Shown piece by piece: positions 48,762 through 56,816 of a stretch of 64,000 nucleotides of DNA. Origin of the DNA: Pseudoalteromonas prydzensis (GTDB lineage: Bacteria > Pseudomonadota > Gammaproteobacteria > Enterobacterales > Alteromonadaceae); the NCBI RefSeq assembly GCF_011050055.1, contig NZ_DRGM01000076.1, positions 62,001 through 126,000 of the forward strand. The letters are read 5' to 3'. The number at the start of each line of letters is the position of its first letter. Positions within the stretch are counted from its first letter, which is position 1. The notes under the pieces are model-generated. The model was not told where the DNA came from. It saw only the letters and a program-made list of their open reading frames with translations, and did no database searches. The position numbers were made by a program, and so were the translations under genes.

Positions 48762-48960
48762 ACAGATCATATTTTTACTAAGCAAAATACTATTTGCTAA
48801 AAATAGCCAGTGTAATGGGGGTTAAGTTAGTAAAATAATGATCTAAGAGGGGAGAAATACTAAAAATAGTCGAACTTGGATCACGATTTTACTAACTAAA
48901 AGGTAAAATAGATCATGATCTTACTAACTTAGAAAGGGTTCAGATCAGATTTTTATCAAC
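48762..48960. repeat. Left iteron cluster, downstream of parB
   Basis: Five near-copies of the iteron GTTAGTAAAAANNTGATCTG occur: minus at 48762-48781, plus at 48826-48844, minus at 48878-48896, minus at 48910-48928, and a weaker minus one at 48941-48960 whose last base overlaps the parB stop. Each includes a GATC site. The same motif occurs in the origin region 2.6 kb away on the other side of parAB. Such distant clusters in plasmids and Vibrio chromosome 2 bind the initiator and control copy number. Confidence 0.8.
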
Positions 48961-49922
48961 TAATTAAAGGCATTTAAAAGCTTAGTTAATTGCTCTAAGC
49001 GCTTGTCTGTCATAACTTTATTGTCAATTTTAATGGAAACATCACCACTTTTTAAATTGCGTTGTACACTGATATAGTCATTTTCTAACAAAGCTTCACG
49101 GCGTTGTGCTGATTGCGGCTCAGCGGTGAGCAGCTTAGTGATCGCCATTGCACGCTTATCATCACCAGTGATTTCTTGTAAACTTTGCTCATGAGTTAAA
49201 TGATCAACCAGTTGATTAAAGGCATGTTCATCACGCTCTTTCGCTGCGATCAATTTTTTAGCGACTTCACGGCCAACATGGTTAGCGGTAGGGTATAGCG
49301 AAAGCACCGTAGCAGGGAGCTTCTCATAGGCTTTAATTGCATCCGCTATGGCAGTATGAGATACCCCTTCAATCGCAGCGACTTCACGATAAGAGCCTTT
49401 TTTGCCTTGCTCAACTAACTCATCTTTGGTTTGCTGATAAGCTTGACCAAGTTCCCATAAGCTCGGAGCAATATATTGATCCGATGAAATAGCTAAAATC
49501 TTAGCATCTTGTTCAGTAAAATCTGATGAACTTAACACCATGTAATCAGCCTGACCTAAAATACAGGCCATACGACGTCGTGAGCCTGCCAGTACCAGTG
49601 TTTCATCACCTTTGTCCCAACATAGGGCTGGGTGTTGGTTGCGCCCGTCTTCGCGGATTGCAGGAAGGATATCGGCGACTGATTTTTCATTCAGCAATAT
49701 CTGAACACGGCGATTTTTAGCATAAACCTTAGTGCTACTTTCAATCTCTGCATGGGGGATCACTTTACAAACAAGGGTGATCTGACGCTTTGGATCACTC
49801 GGTGCAGGCATTTTGATCACATCACCAGCGCTGGCTTGCTCCAGTAACTCATCTAAACTACTGCTACCAATTGAAGTTGCAAAAGGATCTAAGCTGGTGT
49901 CATTTTTACGTTTTTTAGCCAT
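48960..49922 (-). CDS. parB: Partition protein ParB (P1/SopB-like)
   Basis: The 320-residue protein has a ParB core with LAGSRRRMACILG (about 111-123), a helix-turn-helix (GSYREVAAIEGVSHTAIADAIKAYEKL, about 176-202), and a C-terminal dimer region. The pattern is that of the type Ia family of P1 and F, which uses a large ParA. It should bind a centromere-like parS site, which I could not identify. It starts 15 bases after parA on the same strand, so the two form one operon. Confidence 0.92.
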   Translation of the reverse strand: MAKKRKNDTSLDPFATSIGSSSLDELLEQASAGDVIKMPAPSDPKRQITLVCKVIPHAEIESSTKVYAKNRRVQILLNEKSVADILPAIREDGRNQHPALCWDKGDETLVLAGSRRRMACILGQADYMVLSSSDFTEQDAKILAISSDQYIAPSLWELGQAYQQTKDELVEQGKKGSYREVAAIEGVSHTAIADAIKAYEKLPATVLSLYPTANHVGREVAKKLIAAKERDEHAFNQLVDHLTHEQSLQEITGDDKRAMAITKLLTAEPQSAQRREALLENDYISVQRNLKSGDVSIKIDNKVMTDKRLEQLTKLLNAFN

Positions 49923-49937
49923 TATTTGTTAACTACC

Positions 49938-51176
49938 TTACTTAGGTTCATTCAATTGAGATTGGGTTGAAAGCCAATTCGAGCGGATCAACATTTCAAG
50001 TTCATCGACCACATCTTTAATGTTTTCTTGAGCGCGCAATAAAGACTCACGACTAGCAAGACTATCAGATGTTTTTTGATCAAAGATGGTATTAAATGAT
50101 GACGAACTGGCGGTAATAGCTGAACTATGATTGATAGGGTAACTCATCACTTGACGACCAAAAGCACTACGCACATCTTTAACAATGTCACGCTGCGAAT
50201 GGTTGCCTTTAACGTAATTAGTCACTAAAAATTGCATAAAGTCCCAGCCTTCATGGCCTAAAGAAGCCACTGTGTGGTAAATCTCACCTAAGCGTTTAAG
50301 GTATTTATTGTTCGCATCAAAGTCGACTGCTTCTGGATGCACAGGAATGAGCATTGCAGTAGATGCCATTAAAGCATTATAAAACATAAAGTTAAGTGAT
50401 GGAGCTGTATCAATTAAGATGATGTCAAATTGGTCTTTAACAGGCTCAATTACTTTTTCGAGCAATTTATGATAGTGACGAGTAACGTCGTAACTTGAGC
50501 TATCTTTTAGCAATGTTGCTGTTTCATGCTCAAAGTAAAAATCATCCATTCCTGACGGTAATATACGAATATTTGGAATATGCGTTGGTAAAAATGCATT
50601 AGTAACCAGTTGTTGCCAGGTTTCATCCGCATCTAAATCAATACAATCACGCATTAAATCGCCAACAGTAATTGGCTCAGGTTCGCTAGGTGGAAAAAAA
50701 CTTGAAGAAGAGCCTTGTGGATCTAGATCGATAATACCAATGCGGTAACGCTTAATATTAGTCGTTGCTAACGCAGCTGCAATATTCACCATACTGGTGG
50801 TTTTACCACAACCGCCTTTTAATGAGTTGATCACAATAACCTGTAATTTGTCGTCAACATTACGATGATCTGGCTGAATATCCATGATTTCTGCCATCGC
50901 AAAGATATTCACTAGGGTATAAGCGTAATGGCCGTTAGCACCGCGTTTGATGTTTAACTGATCAAAATCGCCATTATCATGTCTGCGTTTTAGAGTTCGA
51001 TTATTACAGCCTAATAAATCTGCTGCAGCCTTTTGTGTATAGGTGCGGAGTTCTTTTTCTTCTGATTTTAAATGGGCACGATAATGCTGAATACGTCCTG
51101 CTAATGATTTTTCTGCTACTTCTGCAGTTGCTTTTAAAAGCCGATAAGTGGAGAGTGCATTATTATGAATTGACAT
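49938..51176 (-). CDS. parA: Partition ATPase ParA (type Ia, with N-terminal DNA-binding domain)
   Basis: From the ATG at 51176 (after GAGGAAGAAAG) the protein has 412 residues. An N-terminal domain with a helix-turn-helix (AAADLLGCNNRTLKRRHDNG, about 50-69) precedes the Walker ATPase: deviant Walker A KGGCGKTT (120-127), then DLDPQGSSS and DIILIDTAPSLNFM. This is the P1/F-type large ParA, which both segregates DNA and represses its own operon. The upstream gap (51177 to 51400) should hold its promoter; an AAGGTTA / TAACCTT inverted repeat is seen at about 51350-51388. Confidence 0.94.
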   Translation of the reverse strand: MSIHNNALSTYRLLKATAEVAEKSLAGRIQHYRAHLKSEEKELRTYTQKAAADLLGCNNRTLKRRHDNGDFDQLNIKRGANGHYAYTLVNIFAMAEIMDIQPDHRNVDDKLQVIVINSLKGGCGKTTSMVNIAAALATTNIKRYRIGIIDLDPQGSSSSFFPPSEPEPITVGDLMRDCIDLDADETWQQLVTNAFLPTHIPNIRILPSGMDDFYFEHETATLLKDSSSYDVTRHYHKLLEKVIEPVKDQFDIILIDTAPSLNFMFYNALMASTAMLIPVHPEAVDFDANNKYLKRLGEIYHTVASLGHEGWDFMQFLVTNYVKGNHSQRDIVKDVRSAFGRQVMSYPINHSSAITASSSSFNTIFDQKTSDSLASRESLLRAQENIKDVVDELEMLIRSNWLSTQSQLNEPK

Positions 51177-51454
51177 ACTTTCTTCCTCAAAGTTAGGCAT
51201 TTAGTATAATGTCCATTCAAATGACTGTAAACAACTATTTAAGACGACATGACTTTTAATAACAAGACATTAAAAAAACTGATTGGAAACTTAAAATCGC
51301 TTAGTATAAATAAAGAAGTTTAAAGGTGGTTAAATATATAAGGTAGTAAAGGTTAAGGGCCCTGAATATGAATATAACCTTATGAAATATATAAATAATA
51401 GTAAAAAATGCAGATCAGGTTTATACTTGGTTAAGATCAGATCTTTAGTTACTG

Positions 51455-51475
51455 ACAGATCGCTATTTTACTAAC
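51455..51475 (-). repeat. Iteron copy, origin cluster (minus)
   Basis: Reads GTTAGTAAAATAGCGATCTG on the minus strand, a near match to the shared iteron. Confidence 0.7.
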
Positions 51476-51494
51476 CGGAAATTTAATTATTTAG

Positions 51495-51503
51495 TTATCC
51501 ACA
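51495..51503 (+). promoter_or_regulatory. DnaA box
   Basis: TTATCCACA, a perfect high-affinity DnaA box. Confidence 0.85.
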
Positions 51504-51538
51504 GTTTGAGCACAGTATTATGCACAAAAAGTGTTGCT

Positions 51539-51558
51539 TAGATCAGTTTTTTACTAAG
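51539..51558 (-). repeat. Iteron copy, origin cluster (minus)
   Basis: Reads CTTAGTAAAAAACTGATCTA on the minus strand, close to the shared iteron. Confidence 0.75.
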
Positions 51559-51570
51559 TAAATTAAGATG

Positions 51571-51579
51571 TTATCCACC
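51571..51579 (+). promoter_or_regulatory. DnaA box, one mismatch
   Basis: TTATCCACC, differing from the consensus in the last base. Confidence 0.6.
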
Positions 51580-51611
51580 TTAGATCGGGAAAAACAGTGA
51601 CTTTAATTGGT

Positions 51612-51648
51612 ATAGATCTGATCTGTAGTAGGTATAGATCAGATCTAT
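51612..51648. repeat. GATC-containing palindrome in the origin
   Basis: A 13-bp inverted repeat (ATAGATCTGATCT / AGATCAGATCTAT) with 11 bases between arms carries four GATC sites. It sits between the DnaA boxes and the direct iterons and may be an initiator dimer site or a rep operator. Confidence 0.75.
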
Positions 51649-51665
51649 GCTAACTGATCTGCTAA

Positions 51666-51674
51666 TTATCCACA
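51666..51674 (+). promoter_or_regulatory. DnaA box
   Basis: TTATCCACA, a perfect DnaA box just right of the GATC palindrome. Confidence 0.85.
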
Positions 51675-51781
51675 GCCTAGTTAGAAAAAACATCATTATG
51701 TCGTGTATTTAATTGTAAAAAATGAAAATAGACGGACAAAATTTTAGTTGAGTTAGTAAAATTTAGACTTATAACCCCTCA

Positions 51782-51880
51782 GTTAGTAAAAAAGTGATCT
51801 GAAAACATCAAAGATCATGTTATGTTAGTAAAAAAGTGATCTGAAAATATATTTTAAACTCAGATCAACTTTATACTAAC
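51782..51880 (+). repeat. Direct iterons in front of rep
   Basis: A 24-bp sequence (GTTAGTAAAAAAGTGATCTG followed by AAAA) occurs exactly twice, at 51782-51805 and 51824-51847, 42 bp apart (four helical turns). An inverted, weaker copy is at 51861-51880, and a partial one without GATC at 51752. The direct repeats are the likely main initiator-binding sites. Confidence 0.88.
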
Positions 51881-51949
51881 TTAAACATTTAACTTTTACA
51901 GTTTAATGTGTTGTTATTAGCTGTCGCAACAAATTTGGAAATAAGAACA

Positions 51950-53164
51950 ATGAACCGAAAGGTCAACATCTCGGTAGATAACTTACCCGATACATTACGG
52001 GGACAGATCCACGGGGTGGAAAGTGCAATTGATAACGAAAGCCTCGCATTATTTACAGATAATAAAGATGTACGCGTATCATTAGAAAATGCAGCGCATG
52101 GCTTACGTGCCTATTCAAATACATTCAATCATTATGATTTATGGGGACGTTTTGTTCGCTCTGGTCATAAAAAATTACCTTTAGAAGAAGCACCGAAAAA
52201 AACCATCATAACGCGAAAAATATCAGAGAAGGTTGATGGTATTTTATATGATGGTGAAATTAAGATCACACCTGCTGTAGTCAGTAGTCGCAAAGATGGT
52301 GAAGATGTTGAATATTTAGTATGGCCATCAGATCGTGAAGAAAAAGTTGAACGTGCACTGATTCGTTTAGCGTCAAAAGGTAAGATCGTAAAAATTAATT
52401 TTAAGTCCGGTATTCAATATGCTGTGGTTTTTTCGATGAACGAATTGGCCCAAGAACTTAAAGCGGTCGGGCAATCAATGCCTTATCCACAAATCAAAGA
52501 AGCATTAGAAGCACTGCAAGGTTCAAAGTTATCATTTAAGTATTCTGCGACAGATACAAAAAATACAGATATCGATGATTCATTTTACGAATCGAATATG
52601 AACTTCTTGTCGTCTCTTCATTTTAGTGGAAAAAAAGGGCAGGGCGGAAACGTAAAATGTGTGGCATGTTTGAATGCGTTTGTGCATAACATGATCGATA
52701 ATCTCGAGTACAAAGGTTATTACTTTAATAGTGCACAAGAATTAAAACGCGGTTTATCGCGTTGGATGATGCTTCGTCTTTATCATTTATGGCGTTATGC
52801 AGCACCTGGTAAAACATATCATTTTAGATTGCTTTCTATCATGGAAAAATATGGTTCAATATATTCAACCGATGATATTACGGAAAATAAATTAAAAGCA
52901 CTACGTCGTGATATGACAACAACAATGAAAGATTTAATTGAGAAAGGTGCAATTTCAGAATACAGCATCACCAATGTTAAAGAGGATAAAACCGGTAACA
53001 TTATTGACTACACCTATGAAATGCATCCGTCTGATCAATTCTGTGATGAAATACTAACTTTGAATAAGCATAACAAACGTATTGAAATTCAAGGCGGTAA
53101 ACGCATTGTTGAAAATGTAGTTTTAATCGATGAAGATAAAATTGAAGCTATTGTAGAAGATTGA
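51950..53164 (+). CDS. rep: Plasmid-type replication initiator protein (Rep)
   Basis: The 404-residue protein has no signal peptide and looks like two winged-helix initiator domains in the N- and C-terminal halves (SDREEKVERALIRLASKGKIVKINFKSG; AQELKRGLSRWMMLRLYHLWRYAAPGKTYHF). The ATG at 51950 is used; the frame extends to 51908 without a ribosome site. Its position next to iterons, DnaA boxes and parAB makes it the initiator that opens the origin. It resembles the initiators of large plasmids and of the second chromosome of Pseudoalteromonas; the exact family cannot be named without a search. It ends at a bidirectional terminator facing tus. Confidence 0.85.
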   Translation: MNRKVNISVDNLPDTLRGQIHGVESAIDNESLALFTDNKDVRVSLENAAHGLRAYSNTFNHYDLWGRFVRSGHKKLPLEEAPKKTIITRKISEKVDGILYDGEIKITPAVVSSRKDGEDVEYLVWPSDREEKVERALIRLASKGKIVKINFKSGIQYAVVFSMNELAQELKAVGQSMPYPQIKEALEALQGSKLSFKYSATDTKNTDIDDSFYESNMNFLSSLHFSGKKGQGGNVKCVACLNAFVHNMIDNLEYKGYYFNSAQELKRGLSRWMMLRLYHLWRYAAPGKTYHFRLLSIMEKYGSIYSTDDITENKLKALRRDMTTTMKDLIEKGAISEYSITNVKEDKTGNIIDYTYEMHPSDQFCDEILTLNKHNKRIEIQGGKRIVENVVLIDEDKIEAIVED

Positions 53165-53189
53165 TTTTTTTATAACGTACATCTTACTC

Positions 53190-53215
53190 AAAGGCCGCTA
53201 TCTAGCGGCCTTTTT
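53190..53215. terminator. Bidirectional terminator between rep and tus
   Basis: AAAGGCCGCT pairs with AGCGGCCTTT around ATCT, with T-tracts on both sides. It can stop both the rep (+) and tus (-) transcripts. Confidence 0.92.
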
Positions 53216-53222
53216 AACATAA

Positions 53223-54098
53223 TCACTTATCAACTTGTTCTAGGTATAACCTATCAACAAGAAAATCATATTCACGTTTTCGTGGGTGGCTTTCGGGTTT
53301 TTGATAATCTGGCAAGGTACCGAGTTTTACATCCGGATCAGGATTAATCAAAATAAAAGGTAATGCAGCACTAACATGATAACGATTTTGTGCTGTGTAT
53401 CTAACATTTACTTGCGGGCTTACTCGCGTTGGTCGGCGAATTCTTAATTTGTCTTTATCACCTAAACTTGCAACTCTTAACTGCTCTTGGGCAACCAGTG
53501 ATTGCCAACTGTGTTGGTCGATCATTCGTGGATTAGAGTAACCGGCCGATTTTTCGAGCATTGCCAGCGCCATTTTTTTTGTAAGAGTTTTGGTCGCATG
53601 CTTATGCATCCAAGTAAAACGAACTGAAAAAGGGGAGTTCATTTCAAAATGCACTTTTCGATATGCCGCAAGCGTTATTAAATTTGGAATAGCATTGTGC
53701 ACAGCTTCAAAGCGCGCATCATTATTATCGATTGCTAAAATACATTCTTTAAATGCGGCTTTAGCTTTATTTAATTGTTGAATTCGAGCAACGAGTTGTT
53801 TTTGATCTGCGTTATCAACAACCAATAGGCCAGGGTGGCGCTTTAAAACACGACTACTTAGCTCTGGTTTTTTATAAATATCTGTAAATGAATTTAATAT
53901 CGCCTTATGAGCTTCATCGCCAGTAACTTTTTTTACAGTAATAGACTGGGGAATAATTTTTTCATCGCGACTTTCAATATCTGGTAATTGGTAATACTCA
54001 GCCTTTTTATAGCCACTGGATTTTAGGTCATCAATAAATAAATTTGTTAAATCATTAAGCAAGTCGAACTGACTGCGAATTTGAACTTTAGTTACCAT
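53223..54098 (-). CDS. tus: Tus-like replication-fork arrest protein
   Basis: The 291-residue protein aligns with E. coli Tus (309) along its length. Shared blocks include LVARIQQLNKAKAAF (about 102-116), IPNLITLAAYRKV (137-149), RFTWMHKH (160-167), LEKSAGYSNPR (181-191) and the DNA-contacting KLRIRRPTRVSPQVNVRY (217-234). Tus binds Ter sites and blocks the replicative helicase from one side only. A Ter-like site ends exactly at its start codon (54099-54117, minus strand), so Tus probably represses its own gene, as at E. coli TerB. No Shine-Dalgarno sequence is visible, because Ter bases occupy that place. It is convergent to rep. Confidence 0.94.
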   Translation of the reverse strand: MVTKVQIRSQFDLLNDLTNLFIDDLKSSGYKKAEYYQLPDIESRDEKIIPQSITVKKVTGDEAHKAILNSFTDIYKKPELSSRVLKRHPGLLVVDNADQKQLVARIQQLNKAKAAFKECILAIDNNDARFEAVHNAIPNLITLAAYRKVHFEMNSPFSVRFTWMHKHATKTLTKKMALAMLEKSAGYSNPRMIDQHSWQSLVAQEQLRVASLGDKDKLRIRRPTRVSPQVNVRYTAQNRYHVSAALPFILINPDPDVKLGTLPDYQKPESHPRKREYDFLVDRLYLEQVDK

Positions 54099-54117
54099 AA
54101 GAACACATCATACTAAA
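54099..54117 (-). promoter_or_regulatory. Ter-like site 1, at the tus start
   Basis: On the minus strand TTTAGTATGATGTGTTCTT ends one base before the tus ATG. It shares AGTATG.TGT with the E. coli Ter core. By E. coli polarity it stops forks that move leftward (toward lower coordinates) and lets rightward ones pass. It also overlaps where tus expression must begin. Confidence 0.85.
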
Positions 54118-54231
54118 TTGAGATTGTTAGTTTATCATAGTGACAAATATATTCTATATTCAATTTCCGCACTTTCTCTTGGTTATTTTAAGTTAAGTTA
54201 TACTCGGTGTTTAGTTTAATATTAAATTTAA

Positions 54232-54250
54232 TTAAGTATGATGTGTTCTT
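54232..54250 (+). promoter_or_regulatory. Ter-like site 2
   Basis: On the plus strand TTAAGTATGATGTGTTCTT shares 16 bases (AGTATGATGTGTTCTT) with site 1, in the opposite orientation and 115 bp away. By E. coli polarity it stops rightward forks coming from the origin. Confidence 0.85.
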
Positions 54251-54332
54251 TGTTCAGTGATCGGTAAATTAATAAGTTAAATCTCTTCGATTTATTCCCC
54301 GCCCCTTGCTGTATAGTATTGAGTATATAAAT

Positions 54333-54660
54333 AAAAGCCGCAATGTGACCGTTTTACTTTATCGCTTAGTTTCATGTGGGAGCAGATAGGGCAATCACAG
54401 AAATTTGTGTTGAAATAGAAAAACGTTGCGAAATCAAATTTTTTAGAAATTGGGACGGATGAAGATCATATTCATTTTTTAGTTCAGTCAGTACCAACCT
54501 ACAGCATTACAAAGTTGGTAACGTTTAACGGCAAGAGAGGTTTCTAAAAAGTGCCCTCATGTTAGAAAGCAGTTATGGGGTGGAGTAGTACGGTAGGAAA
54601 ACATGGTGACGAATCAATGCTAAAAAAGTATCTAAAAGCCAAGGAAGTAATTATGACCAA
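54333..54660 (+). pseudogene. Decayed IS200/IS605-type TnpA transposase
   Basis: Translated fragments in shifting frames read as TnpA: EIEKRCEIKF, then EIGTDEDHIHFLVQSVPTYSITKLVT, then REVSKKCPHVRKQLWGG, then VGKHGDE. The HIH pair of the Y1 transposase site is present, but at least two frameshifts and the lack of a continuous frame show it is dead. An N-terminal KSRN-like start is seen near 54333. It lies between Ter sites 2 and 3. Confidence 0.75.
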
Positions 54661-55124
54661 CTCCATTCGGATCATCAGTTAGTTGTGCTCTAACTAAATA
54701 CCTCGCTCACGAAGTGAATTCAGCGTTAGCAGAAGGGCTTACCCCAGGAATGTTTATTAATAAGTTGATGCCTGCGTTTATAAGACAAATTCGCTGTTAA
54801 GGTTACTTAGTCAATGCTCGCTAAACATCATACACCAACTGATTCTTGCTCATTACAAACATTGCTAGGGGCTGTTTATCACAATGAGCAAGTCGAAGGT
54901 CGAAGGTCGATCAAATCTAGTATGGCGCTAGCCGTAATGCCAATCTAATTGATAGCGGAAATGTTTGTAAAATAGCGTTCCTTAGAGTTAGCAGCGAGCT
55001 TTATACTGGTTATAAGCACAAATAACAGCGGCCCATAGCATGCAAATCCACAACCAGCAAGTTGATTGTTAAAAATATTAAGAAATACCTGTAAAGCTCA
55101 GGTTACACTCTATATGAAATACGG
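54661..55124. other. Gene-free remnant between IS relic and Ter site 3
   Basis: No reading frame of credible length or domain occurs. The higher GC and patchy frames suggest old insertion-sequence debris, but nothing is identifiable beyond the TnpA relic to its left. Confidence 0.4.
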
Positions 55125-55139
55125 TATGATGTGTTCTTT
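55121..55139 (+). promoter_or_regulatory. Ter-like site 3
   Basis: On the plus strand ACGGTATGATGTGTTCTTT shares 15 bases (GTATGATGTGTTCTT) with sites 1 and 2. It has the same orientation as site 2 and would back it up against rightward forks. The flanking bases have drifted. Confidence 0.8.
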
Positions 55140-55396
55140 TCAATTATGCTAATAGCAATACCTTGCAAAGCAAACCTGACTCGCGAGTGTTTTATTATTT
55201 ATGTATTTAAAATTAGTCACTTAGGAATAAATATCAAAAGTTAATAGGCTAATAAAAACAGATTAATTATCAGCGAATTTCAATAATATTTATCTCATAA
55301 CTAAATAATTGATAATTAGCGAATATAGTCCTTGAACAGGGGGGCTGCATACGTTAATTTTCACCTAACAGGTAAATGTAGGAATGAGGAAATAAC
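55140..55396 (+). promoter_or_regulatory. Upstream region of the DAHP synthase gene
   Basis: An AT-rich leader without genes; a purine-rich AGGAATGAGGAA precedes the ATG at 55397. It should contain the DAHP synthase promoter; I saw no leader-peptide attenuator. Confidence 0.45.
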
Positions 55397-56746
55397 ATGC
55401 AGTCGTGGAACCCAAATAGCTGGAGAGAACTCCCAATACTTCAGCAACCACAGTACCCAGATCAACAAGCGCTTAAAAGCGTAGAGAGTCAATTGAAAAG
55501 TGCGCCACCTTTAGTTTTTGCTGAAGAGACCCGTAGTTTGTTTAAACAACTTGAAGATGTGTGCGAAGGTCGTGCATTTTTACTTCAAGGTGGCGATTGT
55601 GCTGAATCATTTAGTGACTTTAATGCAGCTAATATTCGCGACACCTTTAAAACCATTTTACAAATGGCGGTTGTACTTACCTATGGCGGTAAATGCCCAG
55701 TAGTTAAGATTGCGCGCATGGCTGGCCAATACGCAAAACCGCGTTCAGCTGATTTAGAAACCATTGATGGCGTATCATTACCTTCATACCGTGGTGATAT
55801 CGTAAACAACTTTGAGTTTACTGAACAAGCCCGAGTTCCAGATCCACAACGCTTAATGACTGCGTATCACCACAGCGCAGCAACGCTTAATTTGCTACGC
55901 GCGTTTGCACAAGGTGGCCTTGCTGACTTACACCAAGTAAACCGTTGGAATATGGGCTTTGTGGCTGCAAATCCACTGAAAGAAAAATACCAGCAATTAG
56001 CAGATAAAATTCAAGACGCACTTGAGTTTATGGAAGTGTGCGGGATTAACTCAACGATTGCACCAAGCTTAAAAGAAACAGCGTTATATACTTCACACGA
56101 AGCGTTACTACTAGGTTATGAAGAAGCACTAACACGCCGTGATCACTTATCGGGTGATTGGTATGATTGCTCTGCGCACTTTGTTTGGATCGGCGAACGT
56201 ACTCGTCAGCTTGATCATGCCCACATTGAGTTTTTCAAAGGCATTAAAAACCCAATAGGGGTTAAAGTTGGCCCAGGTATGGACCCAGATGAACTTATTC
56301 GTTTAATTGATGCCGTTAACCCAGATAACATCCCTGGTCGTTTAACGTTAATTACTCGTATGGGTGCAGATGTATTACCAGAAAAACTGCCAGCGCTAGT
56401 CCGTAAAGTACAGCAAGAAGGCCGTAAAGTAATTTGGAGCTCAGATCCAATGCACGGTAATACTGAAAAAGCCACATCCGGTTATAAAACGCGAAGCTTT
56501 GACAACATTCTTCGTGAGATCAGCCAATTTTTTGCTGTACATAAAGCCGAAGGCTCATACGCCGGCGGTGTACATTTAGAAATGACTGGTCAACATGTAA
56601 CGGAATGTACTGGTGGTGCGTATGGTTTATCTGACGATGATTTAGCACAGCGTTACCGTACACAGTGCGATCCACGCTTAAATGCAGACCAAGTATTAGA
56701 GCTTGGCTTCTTAGTAGCAGATCTATTAAAAGACGCACGTAAGTAA
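55397..56746 (+). CDS. Class II (plant-type) DAHP synthase
   Basis: The 449-residue enzyme joins phosphoenolpyruvate and erythrose-4-phosphate in the first step of aromatic amino acid synthesis. The class II signatures are clear: [11 protein letters not shown] (about 61-71), [17 protein letters not shown] (about 100-116), and [12 protein letters not shown] (about 347-358). The type differs from the E. coli AroF/G/H enzymes. It neighbours ppsA and ppsR, which set the supply of its substrate phosphoenolpyruvate. A terminator follows. Confidence 0.96.
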   Translation: MQSWNPNSWRELPILQQPQYPDQQALKSVESQLKSAPPLVFAEETRSLFKQLEDVCEGRAFLLQGGDCAESFSDFNAANIRDTFKTILQMAVVLTYGGKCPVVKIARMAGQYAKPRSADLETIDGVSLPSYRGDIVNNFEFTEQARVPDPQRLMTAYHHSAATLNLLRAFAQGGLADLHQVNRWNMGFVAANPLKEKYQQLADKIQDALEFMEVCGINSTIAPSLKETALYTSHEALLLGYEEALTRRDHLSGDWYDCSAHFVWIGERTRQLDHAHIEFFKGIKNPIGVKVGPGMDPDELIRLIDAVNPDNIPGRLTLITRMGADVLPEKLPALVRKVQQEGRKVIWSSDPMHGNTEKATSGYKTRSFDNILREISQFFAVHKAEGSYAGGVHLEMTGQHVTECTGGAYGLSDDDLAQRYRTQCDPRLNADQVLELGFLVADLLKDARK

Positions 56747-56760
56747 CAATTCACTTTAAT

Positions 56761-56787
56761 AAAAAGCCGCAACTGCGGCTTTTTTAA
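56761..56787. terminator. Bidirectional terminator
   Basis: AAAAAGCCGCA pairs with TGCGGCTTTTT between DAHP synthase (+) and ppsR (-). Confidence 0.9.
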
Positions 56788-56816
56788 TGTCCGATATTAT
56801 TTAAAAACAGCAGAAG

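Larger units (their letters stand above)
51400..51949 (+). other. Probable replication origin of the chromid
   Basis: This AT-rich, gene-free stretch upstream of rep holds three DnaA boxes, five or six iteron copies, one 13-bp palindrome and about 15 GATC sites within roughly 460 bp. A fragment this long would be expected to have about two GATC sites. The combination is typical of initiator-controlled plasmid and chromosome 2 origins with Dam-regulated iterons. The start point of replication itself cannot be read from sequence. Confidence 0.82.

Noticed and set aside
51400-51949. Main chromosomal oriC
   Set aside because: No dnaA, dnaN, gidA or similar neighbours occur; the neighbours are a plasmid-type rep and P1-type parAB.
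54661-55120. A second transposase or other coding gene in the gene-free zone
   Set aside because: Short frames exist but none has a ribosome site, family motif or continuous length; the region looks like debris.
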